From positions 55,874 through 119,873 of the forward strand of contig NZ_AKJY01000034.1 in the NCBI RefSeq assembly GCF_000282115.1: DNA of 64,000 nt, read 5' to 3'. A program made the position numbers and the translations under genes. The number at the start of each line of letters is the position of its first letter. The first letter of the stretch is position 1. Shown in pieces: positions 45,529 through 54,362 of this stretch. This stretch comes from Chryseobacterium populi (GTDB lineage Bacteria; Bacteroidota; Bacteroidia; Flavobacteriales; Weeksellaceae). The notes under the pieces are model-generated. The model had not been told where the DNA came from. It saw nothing but the letters and a program-made list of their open reading frames with translations, and searched no databases.

Positions 45529-46280
45529 TAGTTGAAAATTTTAGAATATTTAATAAATCCGTTCATCGCCCAGTTGGCAGTATAATACAATGATTTTAAT
45601 GTGGAGAATCCCATGAAATCTTTATATACCAGGTATTGATCTTTCACTATATTTTGTTTTTTTCTTGAGACACTGGTAGAGTGCATTCTGTATTTGGCCA
45701 TCGTTTTTTGCAGAGGTTTACCAACAGGTATTTTCTTCAGTAAGTTAAGCCACATTACATGATCTTCACGTTTGCTGCCTTCGGGAAAATATTCGATCCC
45801 CACTCTTTGAGAATCATACATGGATGAGAGTAAAGAGAGGCGGCATGTTTTCAGTAAGTTTTCAAAGGTGACCTCCTTGTCTGCTTTAAAATCTTCAATC
45901 TGCGGAATCAGTTCTTCATTACATCTGGCATAATTTGAGTAGGCAATTTCAGCATTTTCCTTTTTCATAAATCCTATCATTTCATTCAGGAAGTTGGGCT
46001 CCCAAAAGTCATCAGCATCCAGAAAAGTAATAAATCTTCCTGCTGCTTTTTCCAGTGCAAGGTTTCTGGCATGCCCGGCGCCGCCATTTTTTTCAGCGAT
46101 TGTCAGTCTTACTCTGGGATCATTGATCCTTTGAATAATTTCTACGGAATGATCGGTAGACTGATCATCCGTAATCAGCCATTCCCAGTCTGTAAAGGTT
46201 TGATTCATTACAGAAGCGATGGTTTCTTCCAGAAACTTTGAAGAATTATAACAGGGAGTAATAATGGAAACCTCCGGCAT
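45528..46280 (-). CDS. Glycosyltransferase family 2
   Basis: 250 residues: SIITPCYNSSKFLEETIASV, WLITDDQSTDHS, NGGAGHARNLALEKAAGRF and ITFLDADDFWEP (DxD) form the GT2 signature; KREDHVMWLNLL gives the likely catalytic ED. Its position next to waaA, on the opposite strand, suggests an LPS-core or O-chain role, which is inference. A TATATTTG box lies upstream (46294-46301). Confidence 0.88.
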   Translation of the reverse strand: MPEVSIITPCYNSSKFLEETIASVMNQTFTDWEWLITDDQSTDHSVEIIQRINDPRVRLTIAEKNGGAGHARNLALEKAAGRFITFLDADDFWEPNFLNEMIGFMKKENAEIAYSNYARCNEELIPQIEDFKADKEVTFENLLKTCRLSLLSSMYDSQRVGIEYFPEGSKREDHVMWLNLLKKIPVGKPLQKTMAKYRMHSTSVSRKKQNIVKDQYLVYKDFMGFSTLKSLYYTANWAMNGFIKYSKIFN

Positions 46281-46293
46281 ACCTATTTTTTTA

Positions 46294-46301
46294 CAAATAT
46301 A
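46294..46301 (-). promoter_or_regulatory. -7 promoter element of the glycosyltransferase gene
   Basis: TATATTTG on the minus strand, 13 bases before the start codon at 46280. Confidence 0.55.
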
Positions 46302-46427
46302 GGATTTTAGAATGGGGTATATTATTGCAGGAATTTTAAGAAAAAGAAAATTATATTTTCAAAAACTAAAAAAAATAGCAAAGTTTTTAAAAAAAATCAT
46401 AATTTTAGGCCTTGAAAAATTTGATAT

Positions 46428-46898
46428 ATGAAGAAATTAGCATTACTATTTGCAGGTTTATCATTATTTGTAGCTACAGGATGTAATGATGATGATAACG
46501 ATACACAGGAATTCCCGATTGTAGGATTATGGCAGCCTATAAAGGAGGTGGTCACTACAGTTCCGGTTAGCGGAAGTGGTGTTTCGGATGAGATTACATA
46601 TAACGACTGTCAGAAACAATCCAGATGGAGATTTGATGAAGGATCTTCAGGAAAAAGAAATAATGTGGAAGAAAGCCCGAATCCCGGACAGTGTGATACG
46701 GTTTTTGAGCGTCCTTTCACTTATACCTATAATAAGAGTGACAAAAGAGTGGAGATCAAATACCAGGGAATTGCAACTCCGGATAAAGGAAAAGTAACAA
46801 CGCTCAATGACACTACATTGAATCTTACCATCGAAGATACTACAGATCCTAACGAATATCATTCTGTAACTTATACTCTCAAGAGAATTCCACAATAA
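46428..46898 (+). CDS. Lipocalin-like lipoprotein
   Basis: 156 residues; lipobox LFVATGCNDDDND (Cys 19) followed by an acidic spacer typical of Bacteroidota surface-exported lipoproteins. IVGLWQPIKEVV resembles the GxW start of lipocalin-like domains, and later beta-rich segments (WRFDEGSSGKRNN, KRVEIKYQGI, TTLNLTIEDT) fit a small beta-barrel. Function unknown; probably cell-surface. Confidence 0.78.
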   Translation: MKKLALLFAGLSLFVATGCNDDDNDTQEFPIVGLWQPIKEVVTTVPVSGSGVSDEITYNDCQKQSRWRFDEGSSGKRNNVEESPNPGQCDTVFERPFTYTYNKSDKRVEIKYQGIATPDKGKVTTLNDTTLNLTIEDTTDPNEYHSVTYTLKRIPQ

Positions 46899-46925
46899 TA
46901 AGCAACAGATACTATACCATATCAG

Positions 46926-46945
46926 ATCTCATCTCCGGATGGGAT
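46926..46945 (+). terminator. Terminator of the lipocalin-like gene
   Basis: ATCTCATC pairs with GATGGGAT (one T-G pair) followed by TTTTTTATTT. Confidence 0.75.
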
Positions 46946-47008
46946 TTTTTTATTTAAACCCTCAGGAGAATTAATTCAAAATTAAATTTCCATTTCTTTT
47001 AAAATCAT

Positions 47009-47016
47009 TATTTTTG
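47009..47016 (+). promoter_or_regulatory. -7 promoter element of leuS
   Basis: TATTTTTG, 65 bases before the leuS start codon. Confidence 0.45.
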
Positions 47017-47081
47017 TGAATCTTGATTTGGAAATTTAAAAATCCAATATCAGGAATCTAACATCTAATATCAATAATAAA

Positions 47082-49913
47082 GTGTTTTACGATCATCAGC
47101 AGATAGAAAAAAAGTGGCAGAAATACTGGGAAGAAAATCAAACGTACAAAACTTCCGATGCACCAGATAAACCTAAATTTTATGTTCTCGATATGTTTCC
47201 GTACCCATCCGGGGCAGGACTCCATGTGGGGCACCCGCTGGGATATATTGCATCTGATATCTATGCGAGATATAAAAGGCATCAGGGATTTAATGTGCTT
47301 CACCCGGTAGGATATGACAGCTTTGGACTTCCTGCTGAGCAGTATGCAATCCAGACAGGGCAACATCCAGCGATCACTACGGAACAGAATATTAACCGAT
47401 ATGAAGAGCAGTTAAGAAAAATAGGTTTTTCATTTGACTGGAGCCGGGAAGTAAGGACTTCTGACGCTTCCTATTATAAATGGACCCAATGGATCTTTAT
47501 TCAATTGTTCCACTCATGGTATAATAAAAATACCGACAAGGCAGAATCTATCGAAACTTTAATTCAGCATTTTAAAGAAAAAGGAACGGAAGATTTAAAT
47601 GCCAATCAGAATGACGAATTAAGATTTACAGCAGAAGAATGGAACAATGCGTCTGATATTGATAAAGAAGATATCTTATTAAATTACAGATTATCCTACA
47701 GAGCGGAAACAACAGTCAACTGGTGTCCTGCCTTAGGAACCGTATTGGCCAATGATGAGGTGAAAGACGGTAAATCCGAAAGAGGCGGTTTTCCGGTTTT
47801 CCAAAAGAAAATGATGCAGTGGAGCATGAGAATTTCCGCCTATTCTGAAAGATTATTACAGGGGCTTGCTACATTAGACTGGCCGCAGCCTTTAAAAGAT
47901 TCCCAGGAATACTGGATCGGAAAATCCCAGGGAGCACAGGTTAAGTTTATAATTGATGGTTTAAAGGCGAAAGAAGGAACTGACAATTTTGTAGAAGTAT
48001 TTACAACAAGACCTGATACTATTTTTGGAGCGACATTTATGGTATTGGCTCCTGAAAACCCTTTAGTGGAAACAATTACTACTGCCGTTCAAAAAGCAGA
48101 AGTAGACCATTATATTGAAGAAACTTCCAAGAAAACGGAAAGAGACAGAATGGCTGACGTGAAAAACGTGAGTGGTGCTTTTACGGGAAGTTATGCAATC
48201 AATCCTTTCAGCAATGAAAAAATGCCAATCTATATTTCAGATTATGTACTGATGGGATACGGAACGGGAGCTGTAATGGCTGTTCCTGCGCATGATGAGC
48301 GTGACCACAGATTTGCAAAAAAATTCAATTTAGAAATTAAAAAAGTTGTTGAAACCGATGAAGACGTTCAGGAGAAATCCTTTGATTCCAAAACCAGCGT
48401 TTGTGTCAATTCTGATTTCTTAAACGGTTTAAATTATGATGAAGCAAAAGCATTAATCATTACTGCAATCGAGAAAAAAGGAATCGGCCACGGAACAACA
48501 AACTACAGACAGCGTGATGCGATCTTTTCAAGACAGCGTTACTGGGGTGAGCCTGTTCCTATATATTATAAGGATGGGATGCCTTACACCTTACCGGATT
48601 CTGCTTTGCCTCTGGAGCTTCCGGAAGTTGAAAAATATTTGCCTACTGAAGACGGTGATCCGCCATTAGGAAATGCAAAAGTTTTTGCCTGGGATGAAGC
48701 GAATCAGAAAGTTGTTTCTACAGATTTAATTGATGATAAAACAATATTTCCTTTAGAATTATCTACAATGCCGGGTTGGGCAGGAAGCTCATGGTATTTC
48801 TTAAGATATATGGATCCAAATGATGAGGAGGTTTTTGCTAAAAAAGAGTTGACTGATTATTGGGGGCAGGTAGATTTGTATATCGGAGGAAGTGAGCATG
48901 CAACCGGCCACTTATTATATTCCCGTTTCTGGAACATGTTCCTGAAAGACCGTGGATTTATTAATCATGATGAACCTTTCCAGAAGCTGATCAACCAGGG
49001 GATGATTTTGGGAATGAGTGCATTTGTATACAGGATTGACGGAACCAATCAATATGTTTCTAAAAATTTAGCAAATGATTACAAGACCCAGAAAATTCAT
49101 GTTGATGTATCCTTATTAAAAGGAGCATCTGACGAATTGGATACTGAAGCCTTCATACAATGGAGACCGGATTATGCTGATGCCGAATTTATTTTAGAAG
49201 ACGGAAAATACATCACAGAACGTGAAGTGGAAAAAATGTCGAAGTCTAAATATAATGTTGTAAACCCTGATGACATCTGTGAAGAATATGGTGCAGACGG
49301 TTTAAGATTGTATGAAATGTTCTTAGGCCCGTTAGAACAATCCAAGCCATGGAACACCCAGGGATTAAGCGGAGTATATGGTTTCCTTAAAAAATTCTGG
49401 AATCTGTATTTCAACGGTGATGTTTTTGAAGTTTCTGATGATGAGCCTACAAAAGCAGAATACAAAGTTTTGCATACCTTAATAAAGAAGGTGGTGTTTG
49501 ATATTGAAAACTTCTCTTTCAATACCTCTGTATCTTCATTTATGATTGCAGTTAATGAGCTTCAGAAAATAAAATGTAACAAACGCAATATTTTAGAACC
49601 TCTTGCCGTTATTATCTCCCCATATGCCCCTCACATCTGTGAAGAGCTTTGGAGCCTGCTGGGGCACAACAGTTCAATAGAATTTGAAAAATTCCCTGTA
49701 TTGAACGAGGATTACCTGGTAGAAGATGAAATTGAATATCCGGTAAGTGTAAATGGTAAAATGAAGTTTAAATTATCCCTATCTGCACAGTTTTCTGCCA
49801 AGGAAGTAGAAGATTTGGTGATTCAGGATCAAAAAGTGTTACAGGTTTTAGAGGGTAAAACACCCAAAAAAATCATTGTAGTGCATCACAGAATTGTGAA
49901 TATTGTAATTTAA
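47082..49913 (+). CDS. leuS: Leucine--tRNA ligase
   Basis: Charges tRNA-Leu. 943 residues with a GTG start (MFYDHQQIEKKWQKYWEENQ). HIGH motif YPSGAGLHVGHPLGY (41-55), editing domain with VEVFTTRPDTIFGATFMVLA and MAVPAHDERDH, the block STMPGWAGSSWYFLRYMDPN, and KMSKSKYNVVNPDD (718-731). It is longer than the E. coli enzyme (860); extra sequence lies partly in the N-terminal part around residues 165-200 and before the KMSKS loop, as I recall for Bacteroidota enzymes. Confidence 0.97.
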   Translation: MFYDHQQIEKKWQKYWEENQTYKTSDAPDKPKFYVLDMFPYPSGAGLHVGHPLGYIASDIYARYKRHQGFNVLHPVGYDSFGLPAEQYAIQTGQHPAITTEQNINRYEEQLRKIGFSFDWSREVRTSDASYYKWTQWIFIQLFHSWYNKNTDKAESIETLIQHFKEKGTEDLNANQNDELRFTAEEWNNASDIDKEDILLNYRLSYRAETTVNWCPALGTVLANDEVKDGKSERGGFPVFQKKMMQWSMRISAYSERLLQGLATLDWPQPLKDSQEYWIGKSQGAQVKFIIDGLKAKEGTDNFVEVFTTRPDTIFGATFMVLAPENPLVETITTAVQKAEVDHYIEETSKKTERDRMADVKNVSGAFTGSYAINPFSNEKMPIYISDYVLMGYGTGAVMAVPAHDERDHRFAKKFNLEIKKVVETDEDVQEKSFDSKTSVCVNSDFLNGLNYDEAKALIITAIEKKGIGHGTTNYRQRDAIFSRQRYWGEPVPIYYKDGMPYTLPDSALPLELPEVEKYLPTEDGDPPLGNAKVFAWDEANQKVVSTDLIDDKTIFPLELSTMPGWAGSSWYFLRYMDPNDEEVFAKKELTDYWGQVDLYIGGSEHATGHLLYSRFWNMFLKDRGFINHDEPFQKLINQGMILGMSAFVYRIDGTNQYVSKNLANDYKTQKIHVDVSLLKGASDELDTEAFIQWRPDYADAEFILEDGKYITEREVEKMSKSKYNVVNPDDICEEYGADGLRLYEMFLGPLEQSKPWNTQGLSGVYGFLKKFWNLYFNGDVFEVSDDEPTKAEYKVLHTLIKKVVFDIENFSFNTSVSSFMIAVNELQKIKCNKRNILEPLAVIISPYAPHICEELWSLLGHNSSIEFEKFPVLNEDYLVEDEIEYPVSVNGKMKFKLSLSAQFSAKEVEDLVIQDQKVLQVLEGKTPKKIIVVHHRIVNIVI

Positions 49914-50095
49914 AAAAAAATTAACATTGGTAATTTAAAAAAAATGGAGGGTTAAAATTTTTAAATTTTTAACGTAAATGTTAAAATTGGAGAAAATAAA
50001 TAAAATTTTTAAAAATAATTGTAATATCGAAATCGTATTAAAATTTCTTTATCAAAAAAAACCAAAATGTTTATTTAAGACTCTTGTATTTTAAT

Positions 50096-50103
50096 TAATT
50101 TTG
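50096..50103 (+). promoter_or_regulatory. -7 promoter element of the exbB-tonB operon
   Basis: TAATTTTG, 50 bases before the exbB start, at the end of a very AT-rich 240-base gap after leuS in which I see nothing else. Confidence 0.5.
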
Positions 50104-50153
50104 CCTTTAATTTACAACCTGTAAAATTTTAAAACAATATAATTTAGTTAAAT

Positions 50154-51017
50154 ATGGAAATGAATGTTTCAAAAAATGATGAGCAAGTAGTTGCTAGAAA
50201 AGCAGGAGGTTTAAACCCGGCTGTAATTATTCCTATTTTATTCGTTATAGGAGTTTGTATTTATTTATTCGTTCTTGGTAACCCAGGAAACTTTAAAGAT
50301 GCAGATAAACTTGGTAGTGGGTCTGTAGCTTTCTCTAGTGTTGAAGGAAAAGACATTCACCCAGAGTCGTTTTTAGGAATTATCTACAAAGGAGGGGTTA
50401 TCGTACCCATCTTGATTACTTTCATGATCACTGTAATCGTTTTCTCTTTTGAAAGATATTTCGTACTTGGCAAAGCTGCTGGTAAAGGAAACTTAGACAA
50501 CTTCGTAGTTCAGGTAAGAAGCTTATTAAATCAAAACAAAATTGATGAAGCTTTAGAAGAGTGTGACAGACAGCAAGGTTCTGTAGGTAACGTAGTAAAA
50601 GAAGGTCTTACTACTTACAAAGCTCTATCTCACGATACTACTTTAAATAAAGAGCAAAAAATGGTAGCTCTTAACAAAGCTATCGAAGAAGCTACTACTC
50701 TTGAAATGCCAATGTTAGAGAAAAACATGATGATTCTTTCTACATTAGGTACCGTTGCAACGTTAGTAGCACTTTTAGGAACTGTAATCGGGATGATCAA
50801 AGCATTCTTCGCATTAGGTTCAGGTGGTGGTACTCCGGATGCTGCTGCACTTTCTACAGGTATCTCTGAAGCATTGATCAACACGGCTTTAGGTATTGGT
50901 ACTTCAGCTATCGCTATTATCCTTTATAACTTCTTTACATCTAAAATTGATGGATTAACTTATAAGATCGATGAAATCGCTATGAGTATCCAGCAATCTT
51001 TCGCTGAATTCAACTAA
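50154..51017 (+). CDS. exbB: MotA/TolQ/ExbB proton channel protein
   Basis: Proton channel of the inner membrane that energises TonB. 287 residues with three membrane helices: LNPAVIIPILFVIGVCIYLF near the N-terminus, GGVIVPILITFMITVIVFSF followed by ERYFVLGKAAG, and the conserved pair LSTLGTVATLVALLGTVIGM and AFFALGSGGG with SEALINTALGIGTSAIAIIL. First gene of the ExbBDD-TonB operon. Confidence 0.93.
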   Translation: MEMNVSKNDEQVVARKAGGLNPAVIIPILFVIGVCIYLFVLGNPGNFKDADKLGSGSVAFSSVEGKDIHPESFLGIIYKGGVIVPILITFMITVIVFSFERYFVLGKAAGKGNLDNFVVQVRSLLNQNKIDEALEECDRQQGSVGNVVKEGLTTYKALSHDTTLNKEQKMVALNKAIEEATTLEMPMLEKNMMILSTLGTVATLVALLGTVIGMIKAFFALGSGGGTPDAAALSTGISEALINTALGIGTSAIAIILYNFFTSKIDGLTYKIDEIAMSIQQSFAEFN

Positions 51018-51080
51018 GAATCTTTAGCAAGGTATTTGCATAAGCAATAAAAGAAGTTTAATTAAAAATAATTCAAAACA

Positions 51081-51689
51081 ATGGCGAGAGTCAAACCAAA
51101 AAGACACGGAGTAATTACGGATATGACGGCAATGTGTGACGTTGCATTCCTACTACTTACGTTCTTTATCTTGACCACTCAGTTTAAAAAACCTGACGTG
51201 GAGCAGATCAAACCGCCATCTTCAATATCAGAGAAGTTACTTCCTGATGCAAGTTTGATGACTATCAACGCTACTCCGGACGGGAAATTCTATTTCCAGC
51301 CGGTAGAAAATGCATCAGAGAGATTACAGCTTTTAGAAAAAATGGGTCAGAAATATAATATTACTTTTGACAACAACGAAAAAGCTGCATTCCAGAAAGT
51401 ACAAGCGATTGGAGTTCCTATGAGCCAATTGAAAAGCTATCTTGATTTGTCAGATGAGGAGCAGAAAAGTTTCAAGAGTCCTACTGGGATTCCTATGGAT
51501 AGTACAAACAAGCAGTTAGTTGACTGGGTACAACAGAGTTTAAGCGTAAATCCTGATTACAAATTAGCAATCAAAGGAGACGTTACCACTGAGTATCCTA
51601 AAGTTAAAAACCTGTTTGAGGGTTTAAGAGATATTGATTTTCTTAAATTTTGGTTGATTACATCACAAGAAGGTAAACCTAATGAATAA
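51081..51689 (+). CDS. exbD: ExbD biopolymer transport protein (first copy)
   Basis: 202 residues; one membrane helix with the proton-relay Asp in DMTAMCDVAFLLLTFFILTT, then a periplasmic domain (SLMTINATPDGKFYFQPVEN, YKLAIKGDVTTEYPKVKNLF). Lies 63 bases after exbB. The long insert around residues 75-135 (EKMGQKYNITFDNNEKAAFQ) makes it larger than typical ExbD of about 140 residues. Confidence 0.93.
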   Translation: MARVKPKRHGVITDMTAMCDVAFLLLTFFILTTQFKKPDVEQIKPPSSISEKLLPDASLMTINATPDGKFYFQPVENASERLQLLEKMGQKYNITFDNNEKAAFQKVQAIGVPMSQLKSYLDLSDEEQKSFKSPTGIPMDSTNKQLVDWVQQSLSVNPDYKLAIKGDVTTEYPKVKNLFEGLRDIDFLKFWLITSQEGKPNE

Positions 51690-51701
51690 TATCATTTAGA
51701 A

Positions 51702-52271
51702 ATGGCAGAAGTACAAGTACAGGAAAAAGGCGCCAAAGGCGGCAAGGTACGTTCCAAGAAACAGAGTACCAGAGTCGATATGACTCCGATGGTGGACTTG
51801 GGTTTTCTATTGATTACCTTCTTTATGTTCACAACCACATTTAGTAAACCGAACGTTATGGATTTGGGTCTTCCGGCTAAACCGAAAGATGATACGAAAA
51901 AACCACCTCCAACCGAGATTAAACTTTCTAACTCTATTTCTTTATTATTAGGAAAAGACAATAAGATATTCTGGCATCAACAAGATAACACATCTTTAAC
52001 TGACCAGAATCTTAATGAAACTTCTTTCGATAGAGAAGGAATCAGAAAAGTAATTGAGCAGGCAAAAGCAAACGCGGCAGATAAAACCAAATTTACGGTA
52101 ATTATCAAACCGACTGACGATGCTGTATATAAGAACTTTGTAGATATTCTTGATGAAATGGCTATTACCAAAAGTGAACAGTACGGGGTTACTGATCTTA
52201 AGCCTTGGGAAAAAGCTATTTATGATAAGAAAGTTGGTAACAATGGTGCAGCTCCTGCAGCTACAAAGTAA
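51702..52271 (+). CDS. exbD: ExbD biopolymer transport protein (second copy)
   Basis: 189 residues; basic N-terminus, helix RVDMTPMVDLGFLLITFFMF with the functional Asp, then SISLLLGKDNKIFWHQQDNT and FTVIIKPTDDAVYKNFVDIL. The two ExbD copies differ clearly from each other, so they probably form a mixed complex with ExbB. The orphan ExbD at 32657 is its closest relative in the window. Confidence 0.93.
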   Translation: MAEVQVQEKGAKGGKVRSKKQSTRVDMTPMVDLGFLLITFFMFTTTFSKPNVMDLGLPAKPKDDTKKPPPTEIKLSNSISLLLGKDNKIFWHQQDNTSLTDQNLNETSFDREGIRKVIEQAKANAADKTKFTVIIKPTDDAVYKNFVDILDEMAITKSEQYGVTDLKPWEKAIYDKKVGNNGAAPAATK

Positions 52272-52293
52272 TTAATCATAAAATTGCATTATT

Positions 52294-53136
52294 ATGGCAG
52301 ATGAAAATGTGTACGGTCAAAATCTTACTTTAGATGAGATCGTATTTGAAAATAGAAATAAGGAATATGGTGCTTATGATCTTAGACATCAGTATCCGAG
52401 ACTTCTGACAAAATCTTTTATTGTTGGAACAGCATTATTCCTGATTGCGGCTTTGTCTCCTTTCATTTATCTTACTATCAAAAGACTTACTGCACCACCT
52501 AAACAAGAAGTGAAGGCTGATCTGGTAGAAATTCTTCAGGAAGATAAAATTATTGAGCAGCCAAAAGAAGAAGAACCACCTCCACCACCACCGCCAAAAG
52601 AGGAAGAGAAAATTGAAATTATTCAGAACGTGGTTCCGGAGCCTGTAAAAGCTCCGAAAATTGAAACGCCTCCGCCGCCAATTTCTAAGCAGTTAGAAAC
52701 GACGACAGGTTTACAAAACCAGGAAGGTGTAAAAGCTCCAGCTTATACACCACCGCCACCACCGCCATCAACTGGTACAAGAACTTCAACTGCTGAAGTT
52801 AAGCCACAGGTTAACGAAAACCAGGTTTATACAGAAGTAGAGCAGACAGCTGAATTCCCCGGAGGTATTAATGCCTTCAGAAATAAAGTGTCTAGCAACT
52901 TTGACGGTTCTGCAATGAACGGAGATGAAGGTGCTGTAAAAGCTGAAGTTACTTTCGTAGTAGAGAGAGACGGTACTATTACAGACGTGAAGGCAAATGG
53001 TTCAAACTCTGACTTCAACGCTGAGGCAGTAAGAACAATTAAGTCTATTAGAAATAAATGGACTCCTGCAAAAATTAATGGACAATCTGTACGTTATCGA
53101 TTCAGATTACCATTGACAATGAATTTTGAAGGGTAA
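52294..53136 (+). CDS. tonB: TonB energy transducer
   Basis: 280 residues: cytoplasmic start LDEIVFENRNKEYGAYDLRH as in Bacteroidota TonB proteins, one membrane helix about 41-62 (SFIVGTALFLIAALSPFIYL), a proline-rich periplasm-spanning stretch about 85-170 (EEEPPPPPPPKEEEKIEI, APAYTPPPPPPSTGT) and the C-terminal TonB domain (EVTFVVERDGTITDVKANGS, RTIKSIRNKWTPAKINGQSV). It drives outer-membrane TonB-dependent receptors. Confidence 0.95.
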   Translation: MADENVYGQNLTLDEIVFENRNKEYGAYDLRHQYPRLLTKSFIVGTALFLIAALSPFIYLTIKRLTAPPKQEVKADLVEILQEDKIIEQPKEEEPPPPPPPKEEEKIEIIQNVVPEPVKAPKIETPPPPISKQLETTTGLQNQEGVKAPAYTPPPPPPSTGTRTSTAEVKPQVNENQVYTEVEQTAEFPGGINAFRNKVSSNFDGSAMNGDEGAVKAEVTFVVERDGTITDVKANGSNSDFNAEAVRTIKSIRNKWTPAKINGQSVRYRFRLPLTMNFEG

Positions 53137-53157
53137 TTTATCTTTAAATAATGATTA

Positions 53158-53185
53158 AAAAAGAGAAGCATATGCTTCTCTTTTT
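53158..53185 (+). terminator. Hairpin after tonB
   Basis: A perfect 28-base palindrome with arms AAAAAGAGAAGCAT, followed by T-rich sequence. It may partly end tonB transcription before the small membrane protein gene. Confidence 0.85.
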
Positions 53186-53196
53186 ATTTTTTTTGG

Positions 53197-53204
53197 TATT
53201 TTTG
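53197..53204 (+). promoter_or_regulatory. -7 promoter element directly before the small membrane protein gene
   Basis: TATTTTTG. Its distance to the ATG pair at 53209 and 53212 puts the expected transcription start at or next to the start codon. Confidence 0.5.
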
Positions 53205-53208
53205 TTAT

Positions 53209-53406
53209 ATGATGTTCAATTGGTTATCTCTTATTACGGGACTATTCTATATCGCTTTAGGAATAGTAGTTATCGTTTACAAATTCTTTTTTACACTTCT
53301 GGAGCCTGCTATCGCATATACTTTGGGAGCGGTTCTTATTCTTTATGGTATATTCAGAATTTACAGAGCAGTATCAAAAATTAAAAATTCCGGAAATGAA
53401 GAATAG
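53209..53406 (+). CDS. Small two-helix membrane protein, 65 residues
   Basis: MMFNWLSLITGLFYIALGIV and a second hydrophobic segment (LLEPAIAYTLGAVLILYGIF) form two membrane helices, ending in a basic cytoplasmic tail (RIYRAVSKIKNSGNEE). ATG codons at 53209 and 53212 are both possible. The promoter box ends at 53204, so the mRNA may be leaderless. It overlaps the start of the PstS-like gene by 11 bases. No family recognised; a frame over the same region (77 residues from 53151) is not a gene. Confidence 0.75.
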   Translation: MMFNWLSLITGLFYIALGIVVIVYKFFFTLLEPAIAYTLGAVLILYGIFRIYRAVSKIKNSGNEE

Positions 53407-54271
53407 ATTTAAAGCAATCGCATTAGTTGCTTTTAGTATTATTACGGTGATAAGCTGTAAAAAAGAAGACAAATCTCCGTCTTATCATAAAGGAGACCTT
53501 ACAATTCTTACTGACGAATCTTTTAAAAGTGTTACAGAAGCACTTGCTGACGGATATATGATCAATTATCCTGAAACCCATATTAAAGTGGTTACAAAAA
53601 AAGAAGATTTAGGATTTCTGGATCTGTTAAATGACAAAGCCAGAATCGCTGTAATGTCGAGAGAATTAAGTCCTGAAGAAATCAAAACCTATGAAGAACA
53701 GGTAGATCTGAAAATTTTACCTGCTAAATTTGCTGCTGATGCGGTGGTATTTATCGTTCCTAAGAATTCTTCAAAAACCAGCATTTCAATGGAGGAGATT
53801 CAAAACGGATTAGCTTCCGATAATAAAGAATTTATTTTTGACGGTGCCAATTCCAGTAATCTAAACTTTGTGGCTCAGAAATTGAAAAAACAGCCCAAAG
53901 ATTTAAAATTTTCAGTCATTCCGGGAAGTAAGAATATTATTGAAGAACTTGATAAATATCCCGATAAAATAGGAGTTATCGGCCTTAATACCTTTAGTCG
54001 TCCATATGATAAAGCTTCTGAACAATTAAGAGATAAAGTAAAAATATTATCTGTTGGATCAAAAGGGAAATTATACTCCGCTGATTTTGATGGTTTGCGT
54101 GAAATGAAATACCCTTTTACCAGGGTTTTGTACTTTTTGACTAATGAAGGTAATTTTAATATTGCCAATGGTTTTATAAGATATTCATGTACCCAATTGG
54201 GGCAGATGATCGTACAGAAAGAAGGTCTGCAACCCTATAACATATATAAAAGAGAAGTACAAATGCGTTAA
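53396..54271 (+). CDS. PstS-like substrate-binding lipoprotein
   Basis: 291 residues from MKNRFKAIALVAFSIITVIS with lipobox VISCKKED (Cys 21); the longer frame from 53345 lies over the previous gene. It has the two-lobed periplasmic binding protein pattern: GDLTILTDESFKSVTEALAD, ARIAVMSRELSPEEIKTYEE, FAADAVVFIVPKNSSKTSIS, and a late PFTRVLYFLTNEGNFNIANG. This resembles PstS/phosphate-binding proteins, but no ABC transporter genes are here, so its ligand and role within the TonB operon are unknown. As a lipoprotein it may sit on the outer membrane side. Confidence 0.82.
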   Translation: MKNRFKAIALVAFSIITVISCKKEDKSPSYHKGDLTILTDESFKSVTEALADGYMINYPETHIKVVTKKEDLGFLDLLNDKARIAVMSRELSPEEIKTYEEQVDLKILPAKFAADAVVFIVPKNSSKTSISMEEIQNGLASDNKEFIFDGANSSNLNFVAQKLKKQPKDLKFSVIPGSKNIIEELDKYPDKIGVIGLNTFSRPYDKASEQLRDKVKILSVGSKGKLYSADFDGLREMKYPFTRVLYFLTNEGNFNIANGFIRYSCTQLGQMIVQKEGLQPYNIYKREVQMR

Positions 54272-54362
54272 AAAATATTAAATTAACGTTTTAGCCCAAA
54301 TAATTACACTATTTTGGTCCAAAAATTGTGTAGAATATAAAACTGATTTAGAAAAATATAAA

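Noticed and set aside
53151..53384. 77-residue plus-strand frame
   Set aside because: It starts in the tonB terminator and overlaps the better-supported 65-residue membrane protein in another frame.
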